Shown here: positions 18,912-27,196 of the stretch, in pieces
Layout: each line of letters opens with the position of its first letter
Position numbering within the stretch: the first letter of the stretch is position 1
Origin: Sphingobacteriaceae bacterium
GTDB lineage: Bacteria; Bacteroidota; Bacteroidia; B-17B0; Aurantibacillaceae
Direction: 5' to 3'
Assembly: GCA_016715905.1 (NCBI GenBank)
Contig: JADJXI010000005.1
Span: 62,001 to 126,000 of the forward strand
Length of the DNA: 64,000 nt
The notes under the pieces: model-generated
Told to the model about the DNA's origin: nothing
The model's input: the letters and a program-made list of their open reading frames with translations, nothing else
Database searches by the model: none
Program-made: the position numbers and the translations under genes

Positions 18912-20054
18912 TTATTTTTGAATGAGGATTTTCTTGCGTATGATTTGGGTATCTATTTTTAGTTCAAGAATATAAAGTCCGTTTTCTAAATTGCCCGCTT
19001 TTATTTTTGTAGTTTTATAGGAAGCAACTGTGTTTGTTAAAGCTCCGGCTTCTAGAGCCTCAGCCTCCATAGATTCTCCATCTACATTGTAAATTTTCAC
19101 GCTCAAATTTTCGTTAGACTTATTCTCTATAAAAAAATCTGAGTTAGTTGGATTCGGATAAATTAAAACTTGTTCTTCTAATCCGATAGCTGTCGGATTT
19201 ATTTCTTTTATAGCCGTGGCTTCGTTCATTAAAATTGAATCGCATTTATAACATTGGGTATCGGTAAAGGTCATGCATAATTTTACCCAGCCGTAACATA
19301 AATTATTTAATGTGGTACCGTTTAAGGAACCTGAGCTTGCAGACAAAGTATATCCATTAGGAATTTGCGTAGTAACAATTAATGAACCATCGCAATTGAG
19401 GGATGAAGTAGGAGCGCTACCTTGCAAACCGAATTGAGGGCGGGTGTCTTTTACGTTTATGGTATCAGAACCTGAGCAACCGTTGTAGTAGTCAGTTAAT
19501 GTTAAACTATAGATACCCGGAACATTACAAGTATAAGAAGAAGGACCACAAGTGTAAGTTTGAGGAGGAGGGCCGGACCAACATGGATTATTCAAAAATG
19601 GCCAAGGCAGTCCAATACTTATAGATGTACCAGTAGTTAAAACCGGAAAAGAATTATTGCAGATAGTGGTAGGAGTAGCGATAGAAATGGCGATGTTAAC
19701 GGTAGGAGGTTTAAAATTCTGATAGATCTGAATAACAGAAGTTGTTGAGCAGGAAAGTAAAGTGTTTGTTGCAACAAGGGTATATTGAGCGTATATCAAA
19801 GTTGATGTTGAAGTTGGAGGTCCGGTTTGTGAACCTATGATTATGGTTGGTGAATTAATCAGAGACGGAGTGGAAGGAACAATCCAACTTAATTCGGTGT
19901 TATTTGTAGTTGAAGTCCCACTTGCCAATAAGGTAGGATTGTTGCACGTTAAAGTGCGTGAAAGATTATGCGTAAAAAAATCCACGTGGGGCGGACATTG
20001 TCCAACAAAAAACTTCGCCAAAAGAACAAATAATAGAGTAACACAATTTTTCAC
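18912..20054 (-). CDS. Secreted protein with T9SS type A sorting domain
   Basis: The protein has 380 aa. A GTG start gives a signal peptide (about residues 1-18, ending FFVGQ). The middle is Thr/Ser/Pro-rich with many Cys in Ig-like modules. The C-terminus (about 293-380) starts VLIYPNPTNSDFFIENK and ends GLYILELKIDTQIIRKKI, a type A T9SS sorting domain. An acidic/Ala-rich insertion of about 20 residues (around MEAEALEAGAL) lies inside that domain, longer than usual. No catalytic domain is recognised. It is transcribed alone. Confidence 0.85.
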   Translation of the reverse strand: MKNCVTLLFVLLAKFFVGQCPPHVDFFTHNLSRTLTCNNPTLLASGTSTTNNTELSWIVPSTPSLINSPTIIIGSQTGPPTSTSTLIYAQYTLVATNTLLSCSTTSVIQIYQNFKPPTVNIAISIATPTTICNNSFPVLTTGTSISIGLPWPFLNNPCWSGPPPQTYTCGPSSYTCNVPGIYSLTLTDYYNGCSGSDTINVKDTRPQFGLQGSAPTSSLNCDGSLIVTTQIPNGYTLSASSGSLNGTTLNNLCYGWVKLCMTFTDTQCYKCDSILMNEATAIKEINPTAIGLEEQVLIYPNPTNSDFFIENKSNENLSVKIYNVDGESMEAEALEAGALTNTVASYKTTKIKAGNLENGLYILELKIDTQIIRKKILIQK

Positions 20055-20088
20055 ATTTACTCATTAGCAAGTTTGATGCCAGAGATTG

Positions 20089-21081
20089 TTAAATCAAATT
20101 CTTTCCTAATAAATATTCCGCTATCTGTACTGCATTGGTGGCAGCACCTTTGCGTAAATTATCAGCCACCACCCAAAGGTTAAGTGTTTTATCCTGCGAT
20201 TCATCCCTTCGGATTCTCCCTACAAAAACTTCATCGCGGTTATGCGCATTCATGGGCATGGGATAAATTTGATTTTGTATATCATCTTCTACAATTACTC
20301 CCGCTGTATTTTTTAATAGAGCAGTAACTTCTTTCAAGTCAAATTCATTTTCAAATTCAATATTTATACTTTCACTATGTCCGCCCATTACCGGAATTCT
20401 AACCGTAGTGGCTGTAACTTTAATGGAGTTATCTCCCATAATTTTATTGGTTTCCTTTACCATTTTCATTTCTTCCTTGGTGTAACCATTATCCATAAAT
20501 ACATCAATTTGCGGAATAACATTTAAATCAATTTTGTATTTATAGGCCATTTCATCACTACTGCCGTTTTTTCTTTCATTCATTAATTGATTTACCGCTT
20601 TTACGCCCGTGCCGGTTACGCTTTGATAAGTTGAAACCACTACGCGTTTAATTTTATATTTGGCATGTAAGGGTTGTAATACTACCACCATTTGTATAGT
20701 GGAACAATTGGGATTGGCAATAATTTTATCGTTTGCCGTTAACACATGTGCATTTACTTCAGGCACTACTAATTTTTTAGTTTCATCCATGCGCCAGGCG
20801 GAAGAGTTATCTATTACCGTAATACCGGCTGCTGCAAATTTAGGAGCCCACTCTAATGATGTGCTTCCCCCGGCTGAGAATAAAGCCACATTTGGTTTTG
20901 CATCGATGGCTTGCTGCATACTGTGTACTTTGTATTTTTTTCCCTTGAATTCAATTTCTTTTCCAACTGATCTTTCAGAGGCAACCGGTATTAATTCGCT
21001 TACCATAAAATTTCTTTCATTTAATACTTCCAACATTTTTGTGCCTACCAATCCGGTAGCGCCAACCACGGCAACTTTCAT
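20089..21081 (-). CDS. asd: Aspartate-semialdehyde dehydrogenase
   Basis: The protein has 330 aa. GATGLVGTKM at 7-16 is the NADP-binding loop, Cys126 in NPNCSTIQ is the active-site thiol, and His235 in GGHSESI is the acid/base. It makes L-aspartate semialdehyde for lysine/diaminopimelate, threonine and methionine. DapD and Mpl elsewhere in the window use the diaminopimelate branch. A TAATTTTG -7 box (plus-strand 21103-21110) lies 21 bp before the ATG. Confidence 0.96.
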   Translation of the reverse strand: MKVAVVGATGLVGTKMLEVLNERNFMVSELIPVASERSVGKEIEFKGKKYKVHSMQQAIDAKPNVALFSAGGSTSLEWAPKFAAAGITVIDNSSAWRMDETKKLVVPEVNAHVLTANDKIIANPNCSTIQMVVVLQPLHAKYKIKRVVVSTYQSVTGTGVKAVNQLMNERKNGSSDEMAYKYKIDLNVIPQIDVFMDNGYTKEEMKMVKETNKIMGDNSIKVTATTVRIPVMGGHSESINIEFENEFDLKEVTALLKNTAGVIVEDDIQNQIYPMPMNAHNRDEVFVGRIRRDESQDKTLNLWVVADNLRKGAATNAVQIAEYLLGKNLI

Positions 21082-21102
21082 AATTTTTTAATTTTAGAAA
21101 AA

Positions 21103-21110
21103 CAAAATTA
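21103..21110 (-). promoter_or_regulatory. -7 promoter box of asd
   Basis: The minus strand reads TAATTTTG, an exact TAnnTTTG match, 21 bp before the asd ATG. No TTG is present at the expected upstream spacing, so support comes from the -7 box alone. Confidence 0.4.
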
Positions 21111-21163
21111 CAAATTCATTTTATTCCGGCTCAGCTTTTTACAAACACTCTCATTTAATTCAA

Positions 21164-21171
21164 TACATTTG
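21164..21171 (+). promoter_or_regulatory. -7 promoter box directly before the EamA gene, predicted leaderless
   Basis: TACATTTG is an exact TAnnTTTG match that ends 5 bp before the ATG at 21177. A later start is unlikely because the first membrane helix begins at residue 6. Transcription is therefore expected to begin at the ATG. No clear -33 TTG is seen. Confidence 0.5.
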
Positions 21172-21176
21172 CGGCC

Positions 21177-22052
21177 ATGCGGGGCAAAACACTTTCGTGG
21201 TTTCTTTTAATATTACTTTCAATAATTTGGGGAAGTTCATTTATTTTGATGAAAAAGGGCATGATGGCTTTTGGCAGTGATGAAGTGGCCGCCTTACGAA
21301 TAGGAATAGCTTTTGTTTTTTTATCGCCCTTAATAATAAAACACCATAAAATCGATTTTAAAAAGTATTTACCCGGTATTTTATTAATGGGGTTTTTTGG
21401 TAATTTTTTCCCCGCTTTTTTATTCACCAAAGCCGAAACGGAAATAAGCAGCAGTTTAGCCGGAATGCTGAATGCCTTAACACCTATGTTTACTATTGTG
21501 GTTGGTGTTTTGTGGTTAAAAGTTAAGCCCACAAAAATTCAAGGCGTTGGAATAATTAGCGGATTAATTGCAGCGATTTTGTTATTGTATTTTGATGGAA
21601 ATAACTCACAGTCTAAAAATGCACTTTTTGGTTTGTTGGTGGTAGGCGCTACCTTATCTTACGCCATTTCGGTAAACGGAATCCGATATTATTTACACGA
21701 TTTAAATCCGGTTAAAGCTACCGTTTGGGCCTTCACCTTTACCGGACCTTTAAGTTTAATTTATTTATTCACTTTTACTGATTTTACTATACATGTAACG
21801 GAAAACACGAATGCGCAAAGTTCTTTACTTTATATTGGAATATTAGCCATTATTGGTACGGCCCTTTCTGTTATTGCCTTTAATGTGCTCATCCGCGAGG
21901 CCGGCGCTGTTTTTGCCAGTACCTGTACGTATTTAATCCCAATTGTTGCAATTATTTGGGGATTAGTGGATTACGAAGCAATACATCCGGTGCAAGTTTT
22001 TGCTATTTTGGTAATTATTTTAAGTGTTTATTACATAAACCGTTCTAAATAA
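21177..22052 (+). CDS. EamA/DMT-family transporter
   Basis: This 291-aa protein of the drug/metabolite transporter superfamily contains ten predicted helices arranged as two EamA repeats of about 140 residues. The first begins WGSSFILMKKG, and the second begins near residue 155 (GATLSYAISVNGIRYY). Members export amino acids, metabolites or drugs, and the substrate cannot be read from sequence. It is divergent from asd across 95 bp and transcribed alone. It ends 79 bp before rplU. Confidence 0.9.
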   Translation: MRGKTLSWFLLILLSIIWGSSFILMKKGMMAFGSDEVAALRIGIAFVFLSPLIIKHHKIDFKKYLPGILLMGFFGNFFPAFLFTKAETEISSSLAGMLNALTPMFTIVVGVLWLKVKPTKIQGVGIISGLIAAILLLYFDGNNSQSKNALFGLLVVGATLSYAISVNGIRYYLHDLNPVKATVWAFTFTGPLSLIYLFTFTDFTIHVTENTNAQSSLLYIGILAIIGTALSVIAFNVLIREAGAVFASTCTYLIPIVAIIWGLVDYEAIHPVQVFAILVIILSVYYINRSK

Positions 22053-22054
22053 AT

Positions 22055-22085
22055 TTGTTCAATTTCACTAAATTACCTATATTTG
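22055..22085 (+). promoter_or_regulatory. Promoter of the rplU-rpmA operon
   Basis: TTG at 22055-22057, a 20-bp spacer and TATATTTG at 22078-22085 give a full match to the Bacteroidota housekeeping promoter. The box ends 46 bp before rplU, leaving a leader of about 40 nt. I see no clear hairpin for L21 autoregulation within it. Confidence 0.75.
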
Positions 22086-22131
22086 CCTCCCTTTTTAAAG
22101 GGAAAATTATAAACCATTTAAATTAACCAAC

Positions 22132-22629
22132 ATGTACGCAATCGTAGAAATAGCCGGGCAACAATTTAAAGTGGAACGTGGACACAAAGTTTACGTTCAC
22201 CGCCTTGAGGCTAATGAGGGTACCAAAGTTGAGTTTGACCGTGTATTATTAATTGATAACGCAGGTAAAATATCAGTTGGAAACCCAACTGTTGAGGGAG
22301 CAAAAGTTGCCGCAACAGTAATCAGTCATCTTAAAGGAGATAAGGTGATTGTATTTAAGAAAAAGAGACGTAAAACAACTCAAAAGTGGAACAACCACCG
22401 TCAGGCTTTAACTCAGATTTTAATTCAAGGCGTTCTTCCAAAAGGAGAAACTTTGAAAGAAGAGTTAAAAGCAGAAAGAAAAGTTTGGGAAGTGAAAAGA
22501 GTAGGGGCAGATGCAACCACAGATGTTGAAGCGCCAGTAAAAAAGGCACCTGCGAAAAAAGTAGCCGCTAAAAAAGCGCCGGCTAAAAAGGCAGCCGCTA
22601 AAAAAACGGCAAAGAAAAAAGAAGATTAA
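22132..22629 (+). CDS. rplU: Ribosomal protein bL21 with lysine/alanine-rich C-terminal tail
   Basis: The protein has 165 aa. The first 103 residues are a normal bL21 (MYAIVEIAGQQFKVE to the KKRRKTTQKWNNHRQ rRNA-binding region). They are followed by about 60 extra residues ending in tandem PAKK/AAKK units. The tail is low-complexity and strongly basic, and probably contacts rRNA. bL21 binds 23S rRNA in the 50S subunit. rpmA follows at 60 bp, the standard order. Confidence 0.97.
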   Translation: MYAIVEIAGQQFKVERGHKVYVHRLEANEGTKVEFDRVLLIDNAGKISVGNPTVEGAKVAATVISHLKGDKVIVFKKKRRKTTQKWNNHRQALTQILIQGVLPKGETLKEELKAERKVWEVKRVGADATTDVEAPVKKAPAKKVAAKKAPAKKAAAKKTAKKKED

Positions 22630-22689
22630 TAACCAATTTCAGAACAGTTGATCTTAATCAATTATTCAAGAAATAAAAAATAAAATAGC

Positions 22690-22947
22690 ATGGCACACAA
22701 AAAAGGCGAAGGTAAAGTAAAGAACGGTCGCGAATCACATAGTAAACGTTTAGGCGTAAAAATTTATGGTGGACAGGCATGTATTGCGGGTAACATCATC
22801 GTGCGTCAACGCGGAACAAAACATAATCCGGGCGAGAATGTAGGAATCGGAAAAGATCACACTTTGTATGCATTAACTGCAGGTACCGTGGTTTTTAAGA
22901 AGAAGAAAGACGATCGTTCGTACGTTTCAGTTATTCCACAGGCTTAA
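22690..22947 (+). CDS. rpmA: Ribosomal protein bL27
   Basis: The protein has 85 aa and starts MAHKKGEGKVKNGRES, then RLGVKIYGGQ and IVRQRGTKHNPGENVGIG, all canonical. bL27 lies near the peptidyl-transferase centre. There is no N-terminal cleavable extension of the Firmicute kind. A strong terminator follows at 22968. Confidence 0.97.
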   Translation: MAHKKGEGKVKNGRESHSKRLGVKIYGGQACIAGNIIVRQRGTKHNPGENVGIGKDHTLYALTAGTVVFKKKKDDRSYVSVIPQA

Positions 22948-22967
22948 ATTTATTCATTTAAATAAGT

Positions 22968-22999
22968 AAAAGCCTATCGTATTCGGTAGGCTTTTTTAT
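22968..22999 (+). terminator. Rho-independent terminator after rpmA
   Basis: A 9-bp stem (AGCCTATCG with CGGTAGGCT, one G-T pair, loop TATT) is extended by three A-T pairs and followed by a T-rich run. It closes the rplU-rpmA transcript 20 bp after the stop codon. serS begins 16 bp later and so needs its own promoter or read-through. Confidence 0.9.
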
Positions 23000-23014
23000 T
23001 TTTAAAAATTCAAT

Positions 23015-24289
23015 ATGTTACAATTAAATTACATTCGCGAAAAAAAAGAAGAGGTAATACAACGTTTATTAATAAAAAACTTTTCTGCTGCTGAAGAAGT
23101 GATGAATAAAATCATTGAATTGGATGCGGCCAGAAGAAATATTCAAAAACAAAGCGATGATTTGAAAGCGGAAGCTAATTTAATTGCCAAGCAAATAGGA
23201 GAGCTGATGAAGTCCGGAAAAAAAGAAGAAGCGGAAGGGGTTAAATTAAAAACGGCTGAAATAAAAGGGAAAGAAAAATTACTGGATGATGAACTCAAAA
23301 AATTAGAAAGCGATATTAATTCAATTTTGCTTAGCGTCCCAAACACAGCGAATATAAGCGTACCCAAAGGTAAAACGGCACAAGATAATGAGATTGTCAA
23401 TGAACAGGGTGTGAAACCAAATTTAGGTCCCCAAGCAAAACCTCATTGGGATTTAACCACCAAATACGATTTAATAGATTTTGAATTGGGTGTAAAAATT
23501 ACGGGAGCAGGATTTCCGGTTTACAAAGGAAAAGGTGCACGTTTGCAAAGAGCACTTATCAATTATTTTTTAGAAAAAGCTACTGCAGCAGGATATTTAG
23601 AAATTCAACCTCCAATTGTAGTAAATGAAGAAAGTGGATATGGAACCGGACAATTACCGGATAAAGAAGGGCAAATGTATCATGCTACAATTGATAATTT
23701 ATATTTGATTCCAACCGCTGAGGTTCCGGTTACTAATATTTACAGAGATGTTATTTTAAAAGAAAGCGAATTACCGATAAAAAACACAGCTTATACGCCT
23801 TGTTTTAGAAGAGAAGCAGGTAGTTATGGAAAAGATGTAAGAGGCTTAAATCGTTTGCATCAGTTTGATAAAGTAGAAATTGTTCAAATTGCGCATCCCG
23901 ATAAAAGTTACGAAATACTGGAGCAAATGCGGGAATATGTATCCGGATTATTGGTTGAATTAGAATTACCGTTTAGGACATTAAAATTATGTGGAGGGGA
24001 TATGAGTTTTGCAAGTGCATTAACTTACGATTTAGAAGTATGGAGTGCCGCACAACAACGTTGGTTGGAAGTAAGTAGCGTAAGTAATTTCGAATCATTT
24101 CAAACCAACCGATTAAAGTGCAGATTTAAAGATGCAAACGGTAAAACGCAATTGGCTCATAGTTTAAATGGTAGTGCGTTAGCCTTACCCCGAATTGTGG
24201 CTGCGCTGTTAGAAAATAATCAAACTGAAAGCGGAATAAAAATCCCTAAGGTATTAATTCCTTATTGCGGATTTGATATGATTTCCTAA
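23015..24289 (+). CDS. serS: Seryl-tRNA synthetase
   Basis: This 424-aa class II synthetase has an N-terminal coiled-coil tRNA-binding arm at about residues 30-105. Motif 2 lies in FRREAGSYGKDVRGLNRLHQ, and motif 3 in NGSALALPRIVAALLENNQ. It charges tRNA-Ser (and tRNA-Sec where present). The length is normal. The stop codon overlaps the ATG of the next lipoprotein gene (TAATG). Confidence 0.97.
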   Translation: MLQLNYIREKKEEVIQRLLIKNFSAAEEVMNKIIELDAARRNIQKQSDDLKAEANLIAKQIGELMKSGKKEEAEGVKLKTAEIKGKEKLLDDELKKLESDINSILLSVPNTANISVPKGKTAQDNEIVNEQGVKPNLGPQAKPHWDLTTKYDLIDFELGVKITGAGFPVYKGKGARLQRALINYFLEKATAAGYLEIQPPIVVNEESGYGTGQLPDKEGQMYHATIDNLYLIPTAEVPVTNIYRDVILKESELPIKNTAYTPCFRREAGSYGKDVRGLNRLHQFDKVEIVQIAHPDKSYEILEQMREYVSGLLVELELPFRTLKLCGGDMSFASALTYDLEVWSAAQQRWLEVSSVSNFESFQTNRLKCRFKDANGKTQLAHSLNGSALALPRIVAALLENNQTESGIKIPKVLIPYCGFDMIS

Positions 24290-24855
24290 TGAAGAAATAT
24301 TTTATTCTCATATTAATTTGTTTCGTTAGTTTTTTTACCTCATGTTTAGGTTCAGGTGAAGAAGAAAGTCAATTGCACACGCTGGATAGTTTGAGTGGTG
24401 CATTGCAAACTAAAGTTCAGGAACTTAAAATGATAGATTCTGTTTCTCGTCGGGCTGCTATTCTGAAATTTGAGAATTACCGATTATTTATAAAGCAAAA
24501 TGTAAATGATACTTTAAATGTGCAACAGGGCGATTTATTACAGAAATTCTTTTTATGTGGAAAAAATTTAATGGAGTTTAACGAGAATCGAAAATCGTTA
24601 ATGGCCCGGAGTGAATTGCTTAATTCTCAAATTAACAAATTGAGTACAGATATTAAAAACGGAACAGCTGAATATAGTAAAACACAAATTTATTTGAATC
24701 AGGAGATTTCGGGTGTAAAGGAGTTAACTAAAAAAACGTATGGACAACAAAAGGCATTTGAACGATTAATGGAACAGTTCAATTTAATTTTGCCCGGAAT
24801 TGAAGAGGTATTAAAATCAAAAAATGCCGGTGTTTTACCGCTTATTGAAAAATAA
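24289..24855 (+). CDS. Putative lipoprotein with coiled-coil region
   Basis: The protein has 188 aa. A leader of about 18 residues ends FFTSC, a good lipobox with Cys19. The mature part is mostly helical and charged, with coiled-coil stretches at about residues 35-75 and 100-165. No domain is recognised. It is translationally coupled to serS and followed 4 bp later by ybeY. The function is unknown. Confidence 0.75.
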   Translation: MKKYFILILICFVSFFTSCLGSGEEESQLHTLDSLSGALQTKVQELKMIDSVSRRAAILKFENYRLFIKQNVNDTLNVQQGDLLQKFFLCGKNLMEFNENRKSLMARSELLNSQINKLSTDIKNGTAEYSKTQIYLNQEISGVKELTKKTYGQQKAFERLMEQFNLILPGIEEVLKSKNAGVLPLIEK

Positions 24856-24859
24856 AATC

Positions 24860-25291
24860 ATGGCCATTCACTTCACAAATACTGACACTAGTTTCAAATT
24901 AAAAAATGCAAGTTTGTTAAAAACTTGGATTAAAAAAATTATACTTGCCGAAAAAAAAGAATTGGGAAAAATTTATTACGTTTTTTTGAATGATGATGAA
25001 TTGCTGAAATACAATAAGAAATTTCTTAAGCATAATACGTATACGGATATTATAACATTTGATTATTCTTCCGATAAAAAATTGAGCGCAGAAATTTTTA
25101 TCAGTACCGAACGAGTTAGAGATAATGCAAACAAGTTATCAGTTCCCTTTGAAGAGGAATTACATCGGGTAATGATTCATGGGATTTTACATTTGTGTGG
25201 ATATAAAGACAAATCTAAAGAAGCCAAATTAGAAATGCGAAAAAAGGAAGAAAGTGCTTTAAAGAAATTAGTTAAGCATTTTCCAAAGTAA
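24860..25291 (+). CDS. ybeY: Endoribonuclease/rRNA maturation factor YbeY
   Basis: The protein has 143 aa from the ATG at 24860 (MAIHFTN). An upstream ATG at 24824 in frame would overlap the lipoprotein gene and adds 12 residues unlike the family. The metal motif normally reads HGxLHLxGYDH. Here it is HGILHLCGYKD: His107 and His111 are kept, but the third ligand His is Asp117. YbeY acts in 16S rRNA 3'-end maturation and ribosome quality control. The 3' end overlaps the convergent obg gene by 24 bp. Confidence 0.92.
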   Translation: MAIHFTNTDTSFKLKNASLLKTWIKKIILAEKKELGKIYYVFLNDDELLKYNKKFLKHNTYTDIITFDYSSDKKLSAEIFISTERVRDNANKLSVPFEEELHRVMIHGILHLCGYKDKSKEAKLEMRKKEESALKKLVKHFPK

Positions 25292-26272
25292 ATCTTTTAG
25301 TTCGGTAATATTTTTACCACTCACCGCTGAAATAAAAATAAACGGTATTTTATATTTTCCTTTAAACTTCTTGGTAAGTTCTTTCTGCATTTCTGTTTCT
25401 AATTCCTCATCCATTAAATCGCATTTGGTTATCGCCAGCAATCTTTTTTTATCCAATAAATCCGGATTAAATTCTTCCAATTCCTTCAGCAAAATTTTAT
25501 ATTCAGATAAAATATCTGATGTATCGCAGCTGATCATGAATAATAGCGTAGAGTTTCTCTCAATATGCCTTAAAAATCGCAAGCCAATTCCTTTTCCTTC
25601 ATGAGCTCCTTCAATGATTCCTGGAATATCGGCCATCACAAAACTTTTGTAATCGCGGTAGGCTACAATGCCTAAATTAGGTACTAATGTGGTAAACGGA
25701 TAATTGGCAATTTCAGGTTTTGCAGCGCTTACCACCGATAATAAAGTCGATTTGCCGGCATTCGGAAAACCAACTAAACCCACATCGGCCAAAACTTTTA
25801 ATTCTAATATTTTCCACTCTGTTTTGCCATCTTCTCCGGGCTGTGCATGTCGCGGTGCTTGCAAGGTCGCAGTTTTAAAATTCGCATTGCCTAATCCTCC
25901 ACGGCCTCCTTGTACTAATATTACTTCTTGCCCATCTTCTGTAATTTCAAAATGTACTTCACCGGTTTCTGCATCTTTGGCTATTGTACCTAAGGGCACT
26001 TCTAAAATTTCATCAGCCCCTTGTTTTCCGCTACAAAGTGCACTTCCTCCTTTTTCGCCTTCTTTGGCAATAACATGTTTGCGATATTTTAAGTGTATGA
26101 GCGTCCATAATTGTTTATTTCCTCTCACAATGATATGTCCGCCTCTGCCTCCATTTCCACCATCGGGTCCGCCCATAGCCGTAAATTTGTCTCTATGAAA
26201 ATGCATTGAGCCCGCACCGCCTTTTCCGCTTCGGCAACAAATCTTTACATAGTCAACAAAATTCGAGTCCAT
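25268..26272 (-). CDS. obg: GTPase Obg/CgtA
   Basis: The protein has 334 aa. The N-terminal Obg fold (residues 1-160) is glycine-rich (GGxGGxGG patterns). The G domain has its P-loop GFPNAGKST at 168-176, DIPGIIEGAHEGKG (G3) and TKCD (G4). There is no C-terminal OCT domain, which fits the short form. It takes part in 50S assembly and stringent control. The last 24 bp overlap ybeY in convergent orientation. The -7 box is 5 bp before the ATG. Confidence 0.96.
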   Translation of the reverse strand: MDSNFVDYVKICCRSGKGGAGSMHFHRDKFTAMGGPDGGNGGRGGHIIVRGNKQLWTLIHLKYRKHVIAKEGEKGGSALCSGKQGADEILEVPLGTIAKDAETGEVHFEITEDGQEVILVQGGRGGLGNANFKTATLQAPRHAQPGEDGKTEWKILELKVLADVGLVGFPNAGKSTLLSVVSAAKPEIANYPFTTLVPNLGIVAYRDYKSFVMADIPGIIEGAHEGKGIGLRFLRHIERNSTLLFMISCDTSDILSEYKILLKELEEFNPDLLDKKRLLAITKCDLMDEELETEMQKELTKKFKGKYKIPFIFISAVSGKNITELKDLLWKMLN

Positions 26273-26277
26273 TGAGG

Positions 26278-26285
26278 CAAAGATA
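26278..26285 (-). promoter_or_regulatory. -7 promoter box directly before obg, predicted leaderless
   Basis: The minus strand reads TATCTTTG, an exact TAnnTTTG match, followed by CCTCA and then the obg ATG. The 5-bp distance puts the expected start of transcription on the start codon. A -33 TTG is not evident. Confidence 0.5.
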
Positions 26286-26549
26286 GTATTAAAACAGAGA
26301 AAATGGATTTATTCAAAATGCCGTTAACGCTGTTTTTAAGGGAAATTGGGATTGCAAGAATAAATTAAATCTCTACAATGGCCTACAATAAAAGCGTATT
26401 AAATCAATCTATATTACGACCAAAGGCTTTTTTCGAGTAATAAAATAAAATCTTCTTCGTAAACTTTTACTAACAAATCATTGGTGATTATTAATGATTT
26501 GCCATAAAAAGATAGGTCTATTTTGGTTATATTAGTATTTTAAATTATT

Positions 26550-27188
26550 ATGGAATACAATACTCAATTAGAGCGATTAATCATACCGGAATACGGCAGA
26601 AATATTCAAGGCATGATAGAACATTGCGTAGGAATTAAAGATAAAGATGAACGCAATCTTTGTGCTAAAGCAATTATTCAGGTAATGGGTCAATTGAATC
26701 CGCATTTGCGGGATGCCAGTGATTACACGCATAAATTGTGGGATCATTTGTTCATCATCTCAAAATTTAAGCTGGATGTTGAAAGTCCATATCCTATTCC
26801 AAGTCCGGAATCGTTTAAAGAGAAACCTAAAAAACTCGATTATCCTAAGGGTAAAATTCGTTACAAGCATTATGGTAAAACCATAGAAGACATTATTCGT
26901 AAAGCTAAGGAGTTGCCGGAAGGCGCTGAAAAGGCTGAGTTAACCAGGCAAATTGCCAATCATTTAAAAAAGTCGTACTTCAATTGGAATAAAGATCACA
27001 TCACCGATGATGTTATTTTTAAAAATTTGGAAGAGCTTTCCGGTGGTGAATTAAAGATGGATGCGAATGCTGCATTAAGTTCGCATCAGGAATTGAGAGG
27101 AAATTCCGGAAAAAAATTCTATCACAATAAAAATAATAAACACAAGGGTGGACATCACAAGCATAAGAACAATAACAGAAAATATTAA
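26550..27188 (+). CDS. DUF4290 family protein
   Basis: The protein has 212 aa. The first 160 residues, starting MEYNTQLERLIIPEYGRNIQ, match DUF4290, a family I know only from Bacteroidota. The C-terminus (about 185-212) is His/Asn/Lys-rich (HHKHKNNNRKY) and probably disordered. It precedes murA by 8 bp and is likely co-transcribed. The 277-bp region upstream holds a 7-bp inverted repeat (AATCATT/AATGATT) near 26477-26500 but no full promoter. The function is unknown. Confidence 0.85.
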   Translation: MEYNTQLERLIIPEYGRNIQGMIEHCVGIKDKDERNLCAKAIIQVMGQLNPHLRDASDYTHKLWDHLFIISKFKLDVESPYPIPSPESFKEKPKKLDYPKGKIRYKHYGKTIEDIIRKAKELPEGAEKAELTRQIANHLKKSYFNWNKDHITDDVIFKNLEELSGGELKMDANAALSSHQELRGNSGKKFYHNKNNKHKGGHHKHKNNNRKY

Positions 27189-27196
27189 ACAGATCT

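Noticed and set aside
20660..21091. Plus-strand reading frame of 143 codons opposite asd
   Set aside because: It is antisense to asd throughout, with no promoter or domain signature.
22086..22131. Riboswitch or L21 autoregulatory leader
   Set aside because: The leader is about 40 nt and shows no stable stem or recognised riboswitch core.
24824..24859. Earlier in-frame ATG for ybeY
   Set aside because: It overlaps the preceding lipoprotein gene by 32 bp and adds residues unlike the family; the ATG at 24860 gives the expected YbeY N-terminus.
25704..26198. Plus-strand reading frame of 164 codons opposite obg
   Set aside because: It lies wholly inside obg and its Pro/Ser/Cys-rich translation is an antisense shadow of the Gly-rich Obg domain.
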